From positions 1 to 64,000 of the forward strand of contig CAWHGA010000015.1 in the NCBI GenBank assembly GCA_963828705.1: a stretch of DNA of 64,000 bases. The letters run 5' to 3'. Source of the stretch: CAWDJT01 sp963828705 (lineage in GTDB: Bacteria > Desulfobacterota > Syntrophobacteria > Syntrophobacterales > Syntrophobacteraceae). Shown here piece by piece: positions 48,613 to 58,770 of the stretch. The number at the start of each line of letters is the position of its first letter. Position 1 is the stretch's first letter. The notes under the pieces are model-generated. The model was not told where the DNA came from, did no database searches, and saw only the letters and a program-made list of their open reading frames with translations. The position numbers and the translations under genes were made by a program.

Positions 48613-49669
48613 CTATCGCAGAGCGATTTGACCGGCGTCGCCTTGGGTCACTTCGCCGATGATGGCTGCGTCCAGGGTGCCCTCGGCATGCAAGAGATCA
48701 AGCAGGGATGGGGCTAAGGATAGCGGCAGGAAAATAAGCAGCCCGCCCGATGTCTGAGCATCGGCTAGCAGGTCTAGGCGTAGCGGATCGATGGTTGCGG
48801 GAACCTGCACGTGATCGGTGCAGTAATGGCGGTTACTGTAACTCCCTGCGGGAACCAGTCCCATGGCGGCCAATTCCAAGGCTTCCGGCAGGAGCGGCAC
48901 AGATTCCACGCTGATTTCGATGCGGACGCGGCTGGCGAGAGCCACTTCGAGGGCGTGCCCGAGCAGCCCAAAGCCGGTGATATCGGTGCAGGCGTGCACC
49001 GGATAGCGCGTCATGGCTTCCGCGGCTCCCTTGTTCAAGGTGGCCATCAGTTCGGTGACGTGGCGTGTGGCGGTATCGGATAACAGCCCGCCCTTGATGG
49101 CGGTGGCCAGCACCCCGGTGCCAATGGGTTTGGTGAGGATCAAGCCATCACCCGGCTGAGCACCGGCATTGGTTATGACCCGGTCGGGATGCACGATGCC
49201 GGTGACCGACAGACCGTATTTCAATTCCAGATCATCCACGCTGTGGCCACCCACTAACGCCGCCCCAGCTTCATGGATCTTTTCCACCCCACCCCGCAGA
49301 ATGTCTTTCAGAACAGCTTTGCTCAGCTCCTTCAGCGGGAAACAGACGATGTTCATGGCGGTGATCGGTCGGCCACCCATGGCATAGACGTCACTCAAGG
49401 CGTTGGCTGCAGCGATGCGGCCGAAGTCGTAGGGGTCATTGACCACCGGGGTGAAGAAATCCAGCGTCTGGATCAGGGCGAGTTCGTCTGGTGAGGCGGT
49501 AGACACCAGCATCGTCGCTGGTTTCTCGGCCGACCATAAGGCGCGGGTCAGTTTCCGCCGGCAGCTGAGCCAAGACGTCGGCCAGGTCCCCTGGACCGAT
49601 CTTGGCCGCTCAACCGGCCGCACGTACGTTCTTGGTGAGTTGCACGGAGTTGCCGCCCATACTCTGCAT
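48613..49669 (-). CDS. selD: Selenophosphate synthase with selenocysteine
   Basis: About 350 residues. From the ATG at 49669 the reading is QSMGGNSVQLTKNVRAAG, then an in-frame TGA at 49612-49610, then AAKIGPGDLADVLAQL and VGRETSDDAGVYRL. In SelD the position before AAK is the catalytic Cys/Sec, so TGA is read as selenocysteine. A SECIS-like hairpin follows it. The frame changes near 49490, after which the protein continues through NDPYDFGRIAAANALSDVYAMGG, GGHSVDDLELKYG and TDITGFGLLGHALE to the end. SelD makes selenophosphate from selenide and ATP. yedF lies upstream in the same orientation. Confidence 0.9.
49580..49612 (-). promoter_or_regulatory. Bacterial SECIS-like hairpin with selenocysteine UGA
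   Basis: The UGA (49612-49610) is followed after 2 bases by an outer stem GGCCA/TGGCC and an inner stem GGTCC/GGACC with loop AGG and an AGATC bulge. Bacterial SECIS elements lie immediately downstream of the UGA inside the coding region, which fits. The terminal loop is very short, so the exact pairing may differ. Confidence 0.65.
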
Positions 49670-49844
49670 ATGAATCCCCAATAACGGTTACGACCCGGCA
49701 GGGTGCCGGATAATCCCCTGATGAGTGGAAAGACATGAACATGGAATCAACCGTTCAAGGGGAAAGAACCGCGAGAACAGCTCCCCGCGCCCCCGCGTCC
49801 TAAGCTTGGTCGTAACTGGAAGGGTGATATCGATCTTCGGCCCG

Positions 49845-50460
49845 TCAGGTCAGGCTGATTACCTTGTCAGCCAACTGCATGGCAGTGACGATGTCCAGCA
49901 TGTTGGTGGTCTCACCAGCCCGTTTCTGTTCCAATATGCCAAAGTGATTCAAACAGGTGCCGCATACCAGCAACTGGGTCCCCTGTTGTTCCAGGTTGTG
50001 GAGTTGCGACAAGGACCTCGGAACCTTCGATGGCGAGTTTAACTCCGGCATTGACCAGTACCAGGCGCCAGAGATCTTTCCCCATTTCACTGAGGGTTGC
50101 CAGAAAATTAACCATGAGCTTGCTTCCCAGCCCGTCATCACCGTGACCGATCCGATCCGTGCCGACCAGGACCATGATTTGTTTAGGCTTAGTTGCAGGG
50201 GTGGCCTCCACGATGATTTCACAGGCTGATTCGCCCGGCTTCGGCCTGCCGGTCACGGCAAAGCCGCCGTCCCCTTCAGTGGTCTCGACCTGATAGCCGC
50301 AGCGGGCAAACAAACGGCTCACGTTTTCCTTGGCGGCAACGTTGTCCACCAACACGATGAGCTGCCCGACCTTGCCTCGATCGAGGATTTCCTTGGTTCT
50401 TAACACTGGCCCTGGACATGCCAGACCGCGACAATCAACGCTTTCATGAACCATGTTCAC
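49845..50460 (-). CDS. yedF: YedF-type selenium-metabolism sulfurtransferase-like protein (one frame break)
   Basis: About 205 residues. The N-terminal TusA-like domain has the motif CRGLACPGPVLRTKE; the C-terminal DsrE-like part (PKQIMVLVGTDRIGHGDDGLG, KLMVNFLATLSEM) ends with QGTQLLVCGTCLNHFGIL and LADKVISL in another frame (break near 50020). Such proteins occur beside selD in anaerobes and are linked to selenium handling, possibly selenide delivery. It lies upstream of selD in the same orientation with a 175-base gap. Confidence 0.85.
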
Positions 50461-50668
50461 CCTCGTACCATCAAGTCCTGATTTGCTTGAAGCGTGCCAA
50501 ACTGAAAATAGAAAAACTCACGGCCGCACCAGCCGCCAACCGTGAATCACCGGCCAGGCACTGAGCGCCGCCGCAAGGTCTACTTATCGGTCCTGGAGTG
50601 GGTTTTCCAATAGGTAATTCATATGGGAAGGAGCTCTGTCATCGGGAAAAGGGATGAAGACGCAACAC

Positions 50669-51394
50669 TCAGTGATCCTCCAGCGCCGATTGCCAGGGGA
50701 CCCATGTCAGACGCTCCAGGAAGGTATTGCCGAAGATCTCAGTGACACTTCCGGATCGGACCATGCGCCCCTGATAGAGCACGGCGACCCGCTGAGCGAG
50801 GGCCGGTATTTCGGAGTAGTCGTGGGTCACAAAAAGGGTCGTGATGTTCATCTCCCGGAGGATCTCTCCCAGTTCGCCCAAGAGCGCGGTGCGGGTGGGA
50901 TAGTCCAGGGATGCGAACGGTTCATCGAGGAAAAGCGCTTCGGGATGAAGGGCGAAGGCCCTGGCCAGACTGGCGCGTTGTGCTTCCCCGCCGGACAGTG
51001 TTGGAGCCGGTTGCCGAGCCAGATGCAGCACGCCGAAACGCTCCAGCCAGCGATCAGCCCGCACCGAGGCTTCGCGGCGTGGTACCCCACGGATGCGAAG
51101 CGCTGTGAGCAGGTTGCCACGAACCGTGGTGTCCAGAAGGAGCGGTTCCTGGAAGACCACTGCCAGACGGCGGCGAATAGCCAGTTGATTGTGCTGGTTG
51201 ACCCGTTGGCCAGCGAAGAAGATGGCGCCCTGAGTAGGCGTCTGCAGGAGGGCAAGAGTCAACAGCAAACTGCTTTTCCCGGCGCCATTGGGGCCCACCA
51301 ACGCGGACACCTGTCCCTGGGGCAGGTTGAATTCCGGGATGTCCAGAACATCGCGGTTTCCGAGGCGTAATTGCAGACCTTTGGCTCTTATCAT
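50669..51394 (-). CDS. tupC: Tungstate-type ABC transporter ATPase
   Basis: 241 residues with Walker A GPNGAGKSSLL, Q-loop FQEPLLL, signature LSGGEAQRASLARAFA and Walker B ALFLDEPFASLD. The permease and binding genes upstream define it as the ATPase of a Tup importer. It begins 15 bases after the permease gene. Confidence 0.87.
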   Translation of the reverse strand: MIRAKGLQLRLGNRDVLDIPEFNLPQGQVSALVGPNGAGKSSLLLTLALLQTPTQGAIFFAGQRVNQHNQLAIRRRLAVVFQEPLLLDTTVRGNLLTALRIRGVPRREASVRADRWLERFGVLHLARQPAPTLSGGEAQRASLARAFALHPEALFLDEPFASLDYPTRTALLGELGEILREMNITTLFVTHDYSEIPALAQRVAVLYQGRMVRSGSVTEIFGNTFLERLTWVPWQSALEDH

Positions 51395-51409
51395 TGCGGT
51401 TCTCTGGCG

Positions 51410-52108
51410 CTATGGCTGCTTGCCACGCTGTTGCAGGTAACTTAGTCCGGCCGCAATCCCAAAGGCCAGGAGCAGCAGGATAATACTGAGCGCCGTTGCC
51501 AACTGAAAGTTGCCTTTTGATACCTCCAGGACCGTGGCGGTAGTGAGCACCCGGGTGTGTCCCTTGACGTTGCCGCCGACCATCATGGAGGCGCCAACTT
51601 CCGAGATCACCCCGCCAAAGCCCCCGATGACGGCGGCAAGAATTCCCATCCGTGCTTCCCGCAGCAACAGCCACAAGTACTGCCGGCGGCAGACCCCGAG
51701 GGCGAGGATCTGGAGGTGCATCTTGGCGGGAACGGATTGCATGGCGGCCAAGGTAAAAGCCGCCACGATGGGGGTGGCGATGATGACCTGGGCGACGATC
51801 ATGGCACTGGGAGTGTAGATCAGGCCCAGGAAGCCCAGGGGGCCGTAGCGGGTCAGGCAAAGCCAGGTGGCAAGGCCCACCACCACGGGGGGCAGACCCA
51901 TGCCGAAATTGATCAGACTGACCATCAAACCACGGCCGAAAAACCGGCGGAGCGCCACCACCGTCCCCAACGGAACCCCAATGACCACACTGATGGCTGT
52001 GGCCAGGCAGGAAACCTGCAAAGTCCGCCAGGTGATCTGCAAGACCTCGGGGTCGCCAGACAGGAGCAGCCGAAAGGCTTCAAATACCCCATCGGTGATA
52101 TGGTTCAC
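51410..52108 (-). CDS. tupB: Tungstate-type ABC transporter permease
   Basis: 232 residues with about five to six membrane segments. The EAA-like loop (LREARMGILAAVIGGFGGVISEVGAS) and the motif GMGLPPVVVGLATWLCLTRYGPLG are characteristic of TupB/ModB-type permeases. It lies 27 bases after tupA. Confidence 0.87.
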   Translation of the reverse strand: MNHITDGVFEAFRLLLSGDPEVLQITWRTLQVSCLATAISVVIGVPLGTVVALRRFFGRGLMVSLINFGMGLPPVVVGLATWLCLTRYGPLGFLGLIYTPSAMIVAQVIIATPIVAAFTLAAMQSVPAKMHLQILALGVCRRQYLWLLLREARMGILAAVIGGFGGVISEVGASMMVGGNVKGHTRVLTTATVLEVSKGNFQLATALSIILLLLAFGIAAGLSYLQQRGKQP

Positions 52109-52135
52109 AACGTCCGCCCCTTGTCGGTATGACCT

Positions 52136-53020
52136 CTAACCCAGTTCTTCCATCTTTTTCCCGGCATCGGGGAAGAACAGCGGTTGGCCGTATTTGTCCA
52201 GGCCGAACGAACCGATGATTTTCTGAACGTCGGGCGCCACCATAAAATCGACGAACGCCTTGGCGCCGGCGGCGTTGACACGATCGAACTTGGCCGGGTT
52301 GACCTGCATGACATGATAGATATTGAGCAGTGCTCGATCCCCCTCACTCAGGATGCTAAGCCTGACATTGGCCTTTTGGGCCAGATAGGTGGCGCGATCG
52401 GTGAGCGTGTGACCTTCCTTTTCCGAAGCCATAACCAGGGTAGCGCCCATGCCCTGACCCGATTGCTGGTACCATTTGCCCTGCGGCGAAACCCCTGCAG
52501 CCTTCCAGATGGCCAGTTCCTGTTTGTGGGTGCCGGAATCATCGCCGCGGGAGATGAACATGGCCTCCTTCTGGCCGATAAGGCGAAATGCCTCCACGCT
52601 GTTCTTGCCTTTGATCCCGGCGGGATCTGCCGCCGGCCCAACGATGATAAAATCGTTATGCATCACCAACTGATATTCAATCACGGTTCCGGCATCGACC
52701 AGCTTTTTTTCGGCAGCGGGTGCGTGGCACAAGAGCACATCGGCTTCACCCTTGTCGCCCATTGCCAGCGCTTGACCGGTGCCCACGGCTATGGTCTTCA
52801 CCCGATAGCCGCTGCGTTTTTCGAAGAGGGGTACCAGTACGTCGAGCAGGCCGGAGTCCACGGTAGAAGTCGTGGTGGCCAGGATGACATCTTGGTTCAA
52901 GGAGGGAGAAGCGGCTTGGCCAGGTTTCTGTTCAGCGGCCGCAGCGCAGGTAGCTATCAACATGGACGACAACAGCAATGCCAACGCCCAGGATCTTGCA
53001 CTCCAGGATTTTTTGCTCAT
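52136..53020 (-). CDS. tupA: Tungstate-binding periplasmic protein
   Basis: 295 residues. The signal peptide begins MSKKSWSARSWALALLLSSM. The mature start NQDVILATTTSTVDSGLLDVL carries TTTSTVDSG, the hallmark of TupA-type tungstate proteins; ISRGDDSGTHKQEL is the second anion-binding loop. I chose the ATG at 53020 from the signal peptide and a GAGAG ribosome-binding site; the frame is open to 53137. The substrate is probably tungstate; molybdate cannot be excluded. Confidence 0.88.
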   Translation of the reverse strand: MSKKSWSARSWALALLLSSMLIATCAAAAEQKPGQAASPSLNQDVILATTTSTVDSGLLDVLVPLFEKRSGYRVKTIAVGTGQALAMGDKGEADVLLCHAPAAEKKLVDAGTVIEYQLVMHNDFIIVGPAADPAGIKGKNSVEAFRLIGQKEAMFISRGDDSGTHKQELAIWKAAGVSPQGKWYQQSGQGMGATLVMASEKEGHTLTDRATYLAQKANVRLSILSEGDRALLNIYHVMQVNPAKFDRVNAAGAKAFVDFMVAPDVQKIIGSFGLDKYGQPLFFPDAGKKMEELG

Positions 53021-53144
53021 GGTCACTCTCCATCTGCCGTTAGGGTTAGGGACAAAATCAAGCAAACCTGCCGGAAGCAGCAGCAGAAGCTTCCAAAAGC
53101 TGTAAGCCGTAGCCGAGAACCAGCAGCCTGACACCATTCATCGG

Positions 53145-53174
53145 CTTATAGCAGTCCGGCCAGCATTAGGTCAA
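53145..53174 (-). promoter_or_regulatory. Sigma-70-type promoter of tupABC
   Basis: On the minus strand TTGACC is followed after 18 bases by TATAAG. It lies between the Hpt gene and tupA. The leader of about 115 bases contains a GAAGC-rich hairpin, but I do not recognise a molybdenum/tungsten-cofactor riboswitch. Confidence 0.5.
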
Positions 53175-53201
53175 GAATGCAATAACGGTATGCGGGTTGA
53201 T

Positions 53202-53555
53202 TCAGGGTGAGGACGTTCGGAGGAATTGCTCCATGGCGTGGCGAAGCTGGTCCAATTCCTCCCGGAGGTGTGATAAGGCTGCTGCGGCTCCCTGAAAATC
53301 AGCGGCGTGGCCCAGAAGTTCTGCCTGATGGGCCGCATCAGCGGCGCGTGGCGCGCTCAGGTTCAACAGGGCGCTTTTAAGGCTGTGGGACAGGCGTTCC
53401 ACCTCAACGGCCTGGCGCTGCTGGACGGCCTGACTGATGCTTTCCAGCAGCTTGGGGTATTCATCGAAGAATAGAGCCAGGAGCTCCGCCAGCAGTTCAC
53501 GGTCATCTTCAACGCGCGCCAGGACGGCATCCACATCGAAAACCGGCAATTTCAT
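53202..53555 (-). CDS. Stand-alone histidine phosphotransfer (Hpt) protein
   Basis: 117 residues, all helical. RLSHSLKSALLNLSA contains the phosphorylatable His in the HSLK motif. Hpt proteins relay phosphate between hybrid kinases and response regulators. It sits 36 bases after hypE, in the same orientation, and before the tup promoter; no kinase lies next to it. The hybrid kinase at 11301 could use it, but that is speculation. Confidence 0.85.
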   Translation of the reverse strand: MKLPVFDVDAVLARVEDDRELLAELLALFFDEYPKLLESISQAVQQRQAVEVERLSHSLKSALLNLSAPRAADAAHQAELLGHAADFQGAAAALSHLREELDQLRHAMEQFLRTSSP

Positions 53556-53591
53556 AAGGTCCGACTCCTTAAGCTTAAGAGGCCCTCACGG

Positions 53592-54603
53592 TCAGCAGAT
53601 GCGCGGAAGCTGTTCACCGCGTAGCATGGTCACCAGTCGGTGACCGCCGATGTGGGTGCGAACGACCACCCGGCCGGGGTCCTCGGCAACAACTTCACCG
53701 ATCCGGCAAGAGTGCTTCCCCAGTGGGTGAGCACGCATAGCGGTCAGTACGACATCCACGTGTCGGGCCGGGACGCAGGCCAGCACCTTGCCTTCATTGG
53801 CCACGTAGAGCGGGTCCAGGCCAAGTATCTCACAGGCGCCGGCCACGTCCTGGCGAATGGGCAGGGCACGCTCATCAAGTACCATCCCTACAGCAGACTG
53901 CTGGGCGATCTCGTTGAGGGTCGTCGCCACCCCGCCGCGGGTGGGGTCACGCAGGACGCGGATGTCCGGACAGGCCTCGAGCATGGTTTCCACCAGGGTG
54001 TGAAGCGAGGCCGCATCGCTTCGAATCTCGTTTTCGAACGCCAGCCCTTCACGTTTGCAGAGGATAGCCATGCCGTGGTCGCCGATGGTGCCGTTGATGA
54101 TCACGGCATCGCCGGGCTGCGCATATTGGCCTCCGAGAAGGCGTCCTGGCGGGACACTCCCCACCCCGGCGGTGGTGATAAAGATCTTGTCGGCCTTGCC
54201 TCGGGGGACCACCTTGGTGTCGCCGGCCACCACCATGACTCCGGCGTTTTGGGCCGCCTCGCGCCATGGAGTGGACCACCTGCCGCAGGATCGGAATTGC
54301 CAGGCCTTCTTCGAGGATGAACCCGGCGCTGAGATAAAGCGGGTGCGCACCTCGCATGGCCAGGTCGTTGATGGTGCCGTGAACGGCCAGGCTGCCGATG
54401 TCGCCTCCGGGAAAGATAATGGGATCGACGACATAGCAGTCGGTGGTCATGGCGAGCGGGGTGGGCACCATCGGCAGCAGGGCGCTGTCATTCATTTCCG
54501 CGAGAAATGGGTTGGCGAAGGCTTCAACAAAAAGCTGGCCGACGAGTTCGTGAGTGGCGCGGCCGCCGCTGCCATGGTCGAGTTGGATGGTGTCCGGTTC
54601 CAT
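53592..54603 (-). CDS. hypE: Hydrogenase maturation protein HypE (one frame break)
   Basis: About 335 residues. It dehydrates the carbamoyl thioester to thiocyanate for the CN ligands of [NiFe] hydrogenases. The start is QLDHGSGGRATHELV with the ATP-binding region; the protein ends in PRIC, the modified C-terminal Cys. VVAGDTKVV and DPTRGGVATTLNEIA are typical. The frame changes near 54265. It lies 98 bases after hypD. Confidence 0.93.
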
Positions 54604-54701
54604 ATGATCGTTCCTATCTCGCCGCGAGGCGCTTAAGGGCCATGGCAGAACGTGAGCGCAAAGGCGTCACTTTGTCTCTTTGTTCCGCTCCAGTCTTTCG
54701 G

Positions 54702-55792
54702 TCATTCCGTCCGGTGATAGCGGTAGTAGGCGCCGCAGGTGCCTTCGCTGGAAACCATGCAGGGCCCAAGCGGCTGTTCCGGTGTGCAGACCTTGCGGAA
54801 CAAGTGGACACTGGTGTGGTTGCAGGACTCCGCGTAGCACCTCGCCACAGCGGCAGCCCGGATGTTCCGCCACACTGAATGGTGGGCATGGCAAAGCGCT
54901 GAGCGGCGTCAAACTGATGCCAGCGATCGCGGATCTGGAGGCCGCTGCCGGGGATGGTTCCGAGGCCGCGCCAAGAGGTGTCCGCAGGCATGAAGACTTC
55001 ATCCAGGATGCCGCGGGCCTGAACGTTGCCCTGCCAGGAAACCGCGCGCCGGTACTGGATTTCAACTTCGGCTCGGCCGCTTTCCAGTTGGTCCACCAGC
55101 ATGGTAATCCCCTGGAGCACATCGAGAGGTTCGAAACCGGCAATTACGCAGGGGATTCGATGTCTGCGCGCCACATCCTGGTAGGCCTGGGCACCGATCA
55201 CCGTGCTGACATGGCCGGGACACAGAAAACCGTCCAGGTGTACGTCTTCGGCTTGCAGCAAGGCTTCCATGGCCGGCGGCAGCAGCTTGTGGGCTGACAA
55301 CACCGAAAAATTGTTCAGCCCCAGGGTGGCCGCCTGCTTGATGGCGGCGGCAACGGTGGGGGCGGTGGTTTCGAAACCGATGCCGATGAACACCACTTCA
55401 CGGTCCGGATGGTCGCGAGCGATTTCGAGAGCGTCAAAGCTGGCGTAGACGATGCGCACGTCGGCGCCCTGGCTGCGTTCCCACTGCAGGGAGGAACTGG
55501 AGCCGGGCACTCGCACCAAGTCGCCGAAGGTGGTGAGGATCACGCCGGGTTGCTGAGCCAGCCAGATGGCGCGGTCGATATCTTCGGCTGCGGTAACGCA
55601 CACCGGACAGCCGGGACCGCTGATGAGGCGAATGGCATCGGGCAGGAGTTCCCGCAGCCCGGAGCGAAAGATGGCGACGGTGTGAGTGCCGCAGATTTCC
55701 ATCAGCCGTACCGGACGGTGACTGCGCTGTCGGAGCGTGGCCAAGAGTTTTTCCGCCAGTTGCGGATCGCGGTATTCATCCAGGTATTTCAT
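54702..55792 (-). CDS. hypD: Hydrogenase maturation protein HypD (frame breaks at 3' end)
   Basis: About 362 residues. It assembles the Fe(CN)2CO unit. Motifs CGTHTVAIF, GPGCPVCVT, GFETTAPTVA and FEPLDVLQGI are all present, and the C-terminal Cys-rich part ends CGAYYRYH after joining frames near 54870, giving a stop at 54702. The 4Fe-4S cysteines seem complete. Its ATG is 3 bases after hypF. No hypC lies beside it. Confidence 0.93.
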
Positions 55793-55795
55793 GGT

Positions 55796-58096
55796 CTAAC
55801 TCCCGTGGTGGCGTTGCCACCAGCGACCCGCCACAAACGCCTGACCCAGTGAAATGCAGGCATCGTTGGGGGGTAGCTCCTGATGGCTGTATATCTCAAA
55901 TCCAGCGGTGCGCAAACGGGATTCAAGGTGTTCGGTGAGGTAGGCATTTTGGAACACCCCGCCACTCAGGGCGACGCGTCGTAAGCCGGTGGAATCGGAT
56001 ACCTGCACCAGGGTGTCGGCAAGAAGTGCCACCAGACCACGATGAAAGCGGGCGGAAATCAAGCCGGGGCGCACCCCGGCGCGGATATCGGCGACGGCCT
56101 GGGAGACCATGGGGAGTGGATCCATGACCCAAAGGCCGGTGGTCATAGTGATGCCGCCGCTATAGGCGCCTTGATCCGGCTCCAGAAGCTGTTCCCATTC
56201 GATGGCTGCCTGACCTTCGTAGACGTTGACATCCCGGATGCCGGCCAGCGCCGCCATGGCATCGAAGAGCCGCCCGCATGATGAGGTGAGGGGTGATTGC
56301 AGACCTTGGCGCAACATCTGGAGGATGATCCGGCAGCGGTCGCCGGGCCAGCGTGCCAGGATGTCGGCAAATTCGTTCTCGACGCATTCCGGGGCGAGGC
56401 TCCAGAGGTAGCTCACCGCCATTCGCCAGGGTTCTCGCGCCGCCATGTTGCCGCCTGGAAGGGGGACCTGTCGAAGGTGGCCGAGCCGTTGCCAGTGGTC
56501 CTCGGAAACCTGCAGGATCTCGCCTCCCCAGACGGTGCCATCACCGCCATAGCCGGTGCCATCCAGAGCCAGGCCCAGAATCGGACCGGACAGTCGGCGT
56601 TCGGCGTACACCGACGCAATGTGGGCATGGTGATGTTGCACGGCGATGCGAGGAAGGTGGGTCTGCTGCAGAGCCCATTGAGATGAGAGATAATCGGGAT
56701 GCAGGTCGTGGGCGATCAATTGCGGCTGCACATGGAGAATCCGTTGCAGGTGGGCGATGGTCTGTTCAAAGGAATGTTGGGTTTCCTGGTTTTCGAGATC
56801 GCCGATGTGTTGGCTGACGAAGGCTTCGTGTCCGCGGAGCAAGCAGATGGTGTTCTTGAGTTCGGCGCCGACGCCAAGTACCGTCGGGAAAGATTCGCGC
56901 AGAAACAGCGGGGCTGGCGCAAACCCTCGGGCGCGGCGAATGGGGCGAATTCCTGAACCGATGGTGCGGACCACGGAATCATCGCAACGCAAATAGATGT
57001 CGCGGTCGTGGAAAAGGAAGAAGTCGGCGATATCGCCCAAGCGTTCTCGGGATTCCTGGTTGTCGGTGACAATGGGTTCATCGCTGCGATTGCCGCTGGT
57101 CATCACCAGGGCATCGAACCGGTCGTGGGCAAACAGCAGGTGATGGAGCGGGGTGTAGGGCAGGAATGCTCCCAGAAGGCGATTGCCGGGAGCGACGCTG
57201 GGGGCTATGGCCGAGTTGTGAAGGGTCTGTTGACGTCGTTCCAGCAGCACAATGGGACGGGCCCGGCTCTGCAGCAAGAGCATCTCGGCATCGCTTGCCC
57301 GGCAATACCGTTGTACTGCAGCAAGGTCGGCAAACATCACGGCGAATGGTTTTTCTTCGCGCACCTTGCGGTCGCGCAGACGGCTGACAGCTGGTTCCTG
57401 AGCGGCCGGCACCGCCAGATGGAAGCCGCCCAATCCCTTAATGGCGATGATGGCGCCGGCGCTGAGTTGGTCGATGGTCATGGCAATAGCAGCATCGCGC
57501 TCAGCCAACCGCTCGCCGCCGGCGGTTTCCAACCACACCTGGGGGCCGCAACGCCAGCAGGCATTGGGCTGGGCGTGAAAACGACGATCGCCGGGATCAT
57601 GGTATTCCCGGTGACAATCGGCGCACATGGTGAAGGCGGCCATGGTGGTTTGGTCACGGTCGTAGGGAATATCGCCAATGATGGTATAGCGCGGTCCGCA
57701 GTTGGTGCAATTGATGAAAGGGTAGCGGAGACGCCGGTTGGTGGGATCAAAGAGTTCTCTGAGACAGTCATCACAGACACACACATCGGGGGAGATCAGT
57801 GCCACCCGCGCTTGGCTGTCGCTGCTTGGCAGGATGCGGAAGTCGGTGGCGGCCTGGTAGGGGAGGTCTTTGACTTCCTGATGAACGATGCGGGCCAACG
57901 GCGGCGCCTTGGCGCCAAGGTCGGTCACGAAGGCAGCAACATCGGCTGACCGGCCGGCGGCTTCGATTTCCACTCCATCGGCCTGGTTGCGAACCCAACC
58001 GCAGATCTGATGTTCGAGTGCCAGACGGTAAACGTGCGGGCGGAATCCCACTCCCTGGACAATGCCCTGGATGCGGATCTGCGCGCGTCGATTCAT
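55796..58096 (-). CDS. hypF: Carbamoyltransferase HypF
   Basis: 766 residues in one open frame. Domains: acylphosphatase (IQGIVQGVGFRPHVYRLA, residues 8-25); two zinc fingers (CVCDDC, CTNC, then CADC and CWRC); a YrdC-like domain (IIAIKGLGGFHLAV); and a Kae1-like domain with HHHAHIAS. It makes the carbamoyl group for cyanide ligands from carbamoyl phosphate. It overlaps hypB by four bases at its start. Confidence 0.95.
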   Translation of the reverse strand: MNRRAQIRIQGIVQGVGFRPHVYRLALEHQICGWVRNQADGVEIEAAGRSADVAAFVTDLGAKAPPLARIVHQEVKDLPYQAATDFRILPSSDSQARVALISPDVCVCDDCLRELFDPTNRRLRYPFINCTNCGPRYTIIGDIPYDRDQTTMAAFTMCADCHREYHDPGDRRFHAQPNACWRCGPQVWLETAGGERLAERDAAIAMTIDQLSAGAIIAIKGLGGFHLAVPAAQEPAVSRLRDRKVREEKPFAVMFADLAAVQRYCRASDAEMLLLQSRARPIVLLERRQQTLHNSAIAPSVAPGNRLLGAFLPYTPLHHLLFAHDRFDALVMTSGNRSDEPIVTDNQESRERLGDIADFFLFHDRDIYLRCDDSVVRTIGSGIRPIRRARGFAPAPLFLRESFPTVLGVGAELKNTICLLRGHEAFVSQHIGDLENQETQHSFEQTIAHLQRILHVQPQLIAHDLHPDYLSSQWALQQTHLPRIAVQHHHAHIASVYAERRLSGPILGLALDGTGYGGDGTVWGGEILQVSEDHWQRLGHLRQVPLPGGNMAAREPWRMAVSYLWSLAPECVENEFADILARWPGDRCRIILQMLRQGLQSPLTSSCGRLFDAMAALAGIRDVNVYEGQAAIEWEQLLEPDQGAYSGGITMTTGLWVMDPLPMVSQAVADIRAGVRPGLISARFHRGLVALLADTLVQVSDSTGLRRVALSGGVFQNAYLTEHLESRLRTAGFEIYSHQELPPNDACISLGQAFVAGRWWQRHHGS

Positions 58097-58770
58097 TGCC
58101 CCAGACTCTTACGGTACTCACCCAGCCTGGTCTGCAGCCATTGGCACCATGCGTCCAGACCTTCGCCGGTACGGCACGAAATCTCAAAAACCTGTTGACG
58201 CGGGTTGAGCTGCCGCGCGCGGTCTCTGATGACCTCGACGCTGCAGTCAATATGGGGCAGTAAGTCGATCTTGTTGATCAACAGGACTGAAGACAGTTGA
58301 AACATGAGAGGGTATTTCAGGGGTTTGTCGTCACCTTCGGCGACGCTCAAGATCATCACCTTGTGGTGTTCTCCCAGGTTGAATTCGGCCGGACAGACCA
58401 GATTGCCAACGTTTTCAATGATGAGCAGATCCAAGGAACTCAGGTCAAGCGGGATCAACGCTTGCTGAACCATGTTGCCGTCCAGGTGACAGGCGCCGTC
58501 GGTATTGATCTGGACCGCCTGTACCCCCTTTTTCTGGATGCGTTCGGCATCGTAGGAAGACTGGATATCCCCCTCGATGACCGCGATGCGCAGTTGTCCT
58601 GCAAGGCCATCGATAGTGCGTTCCAATAGCGATGTCTTGCCGGCGCCGGGCGAACTCATCAGGTTGATGGCCAGCACGCCGGCTTCTTCGAAACGCCGGC
58701 GATTGGCGGCTGCCAGCCGTTCATTGGCTTCCAGTATGTTACGTACTACGGGAATGTTGACTTGAGTCAT
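58093..58770 (-). CDS. hypB: Nickel-insertion GTPase HypB
   Basis: 225 residues. SSPGAGKTSLLERT is the P-loop, IEGDIQ the switch region, and ENVGNLVCPAEFNLGEH carries the metal-site Cys. No histidine-rich nickel-storage stretch is present at the N-terminus, so this is the short form. The ATG at 58770 is preferred since the frame is open to 58947. It overlaps hypA. Confidence 0.94.
   Translation of the reverse strand: MTQVNIPVVRNILEANERLAAANRRRFEEAGVLAINLMSSPGAGKTSLLERTIDGLAGQLRIAVIEGDIQSSYDAERIQKKGVQAVQINTDGACHLDGNMVQQALIPLDLSSLDLLIIENVGNLVCPAEFNLGEHHKVMILSVAEGDDKPLKYPLMFQLSSVLLINKIDLLPHIDCSVEVIRDRARQLNPRQQVFEISCRTGEGLDAWCQWLQTRLGEYRKSLGQ

Noticed and set aside
53021..53145. Molybdenum/tungsten-cofactor riboswitch before tupA
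   Set aside because: The leader has hairpins, but I could not match the conserved core of the Moco RNA motif.
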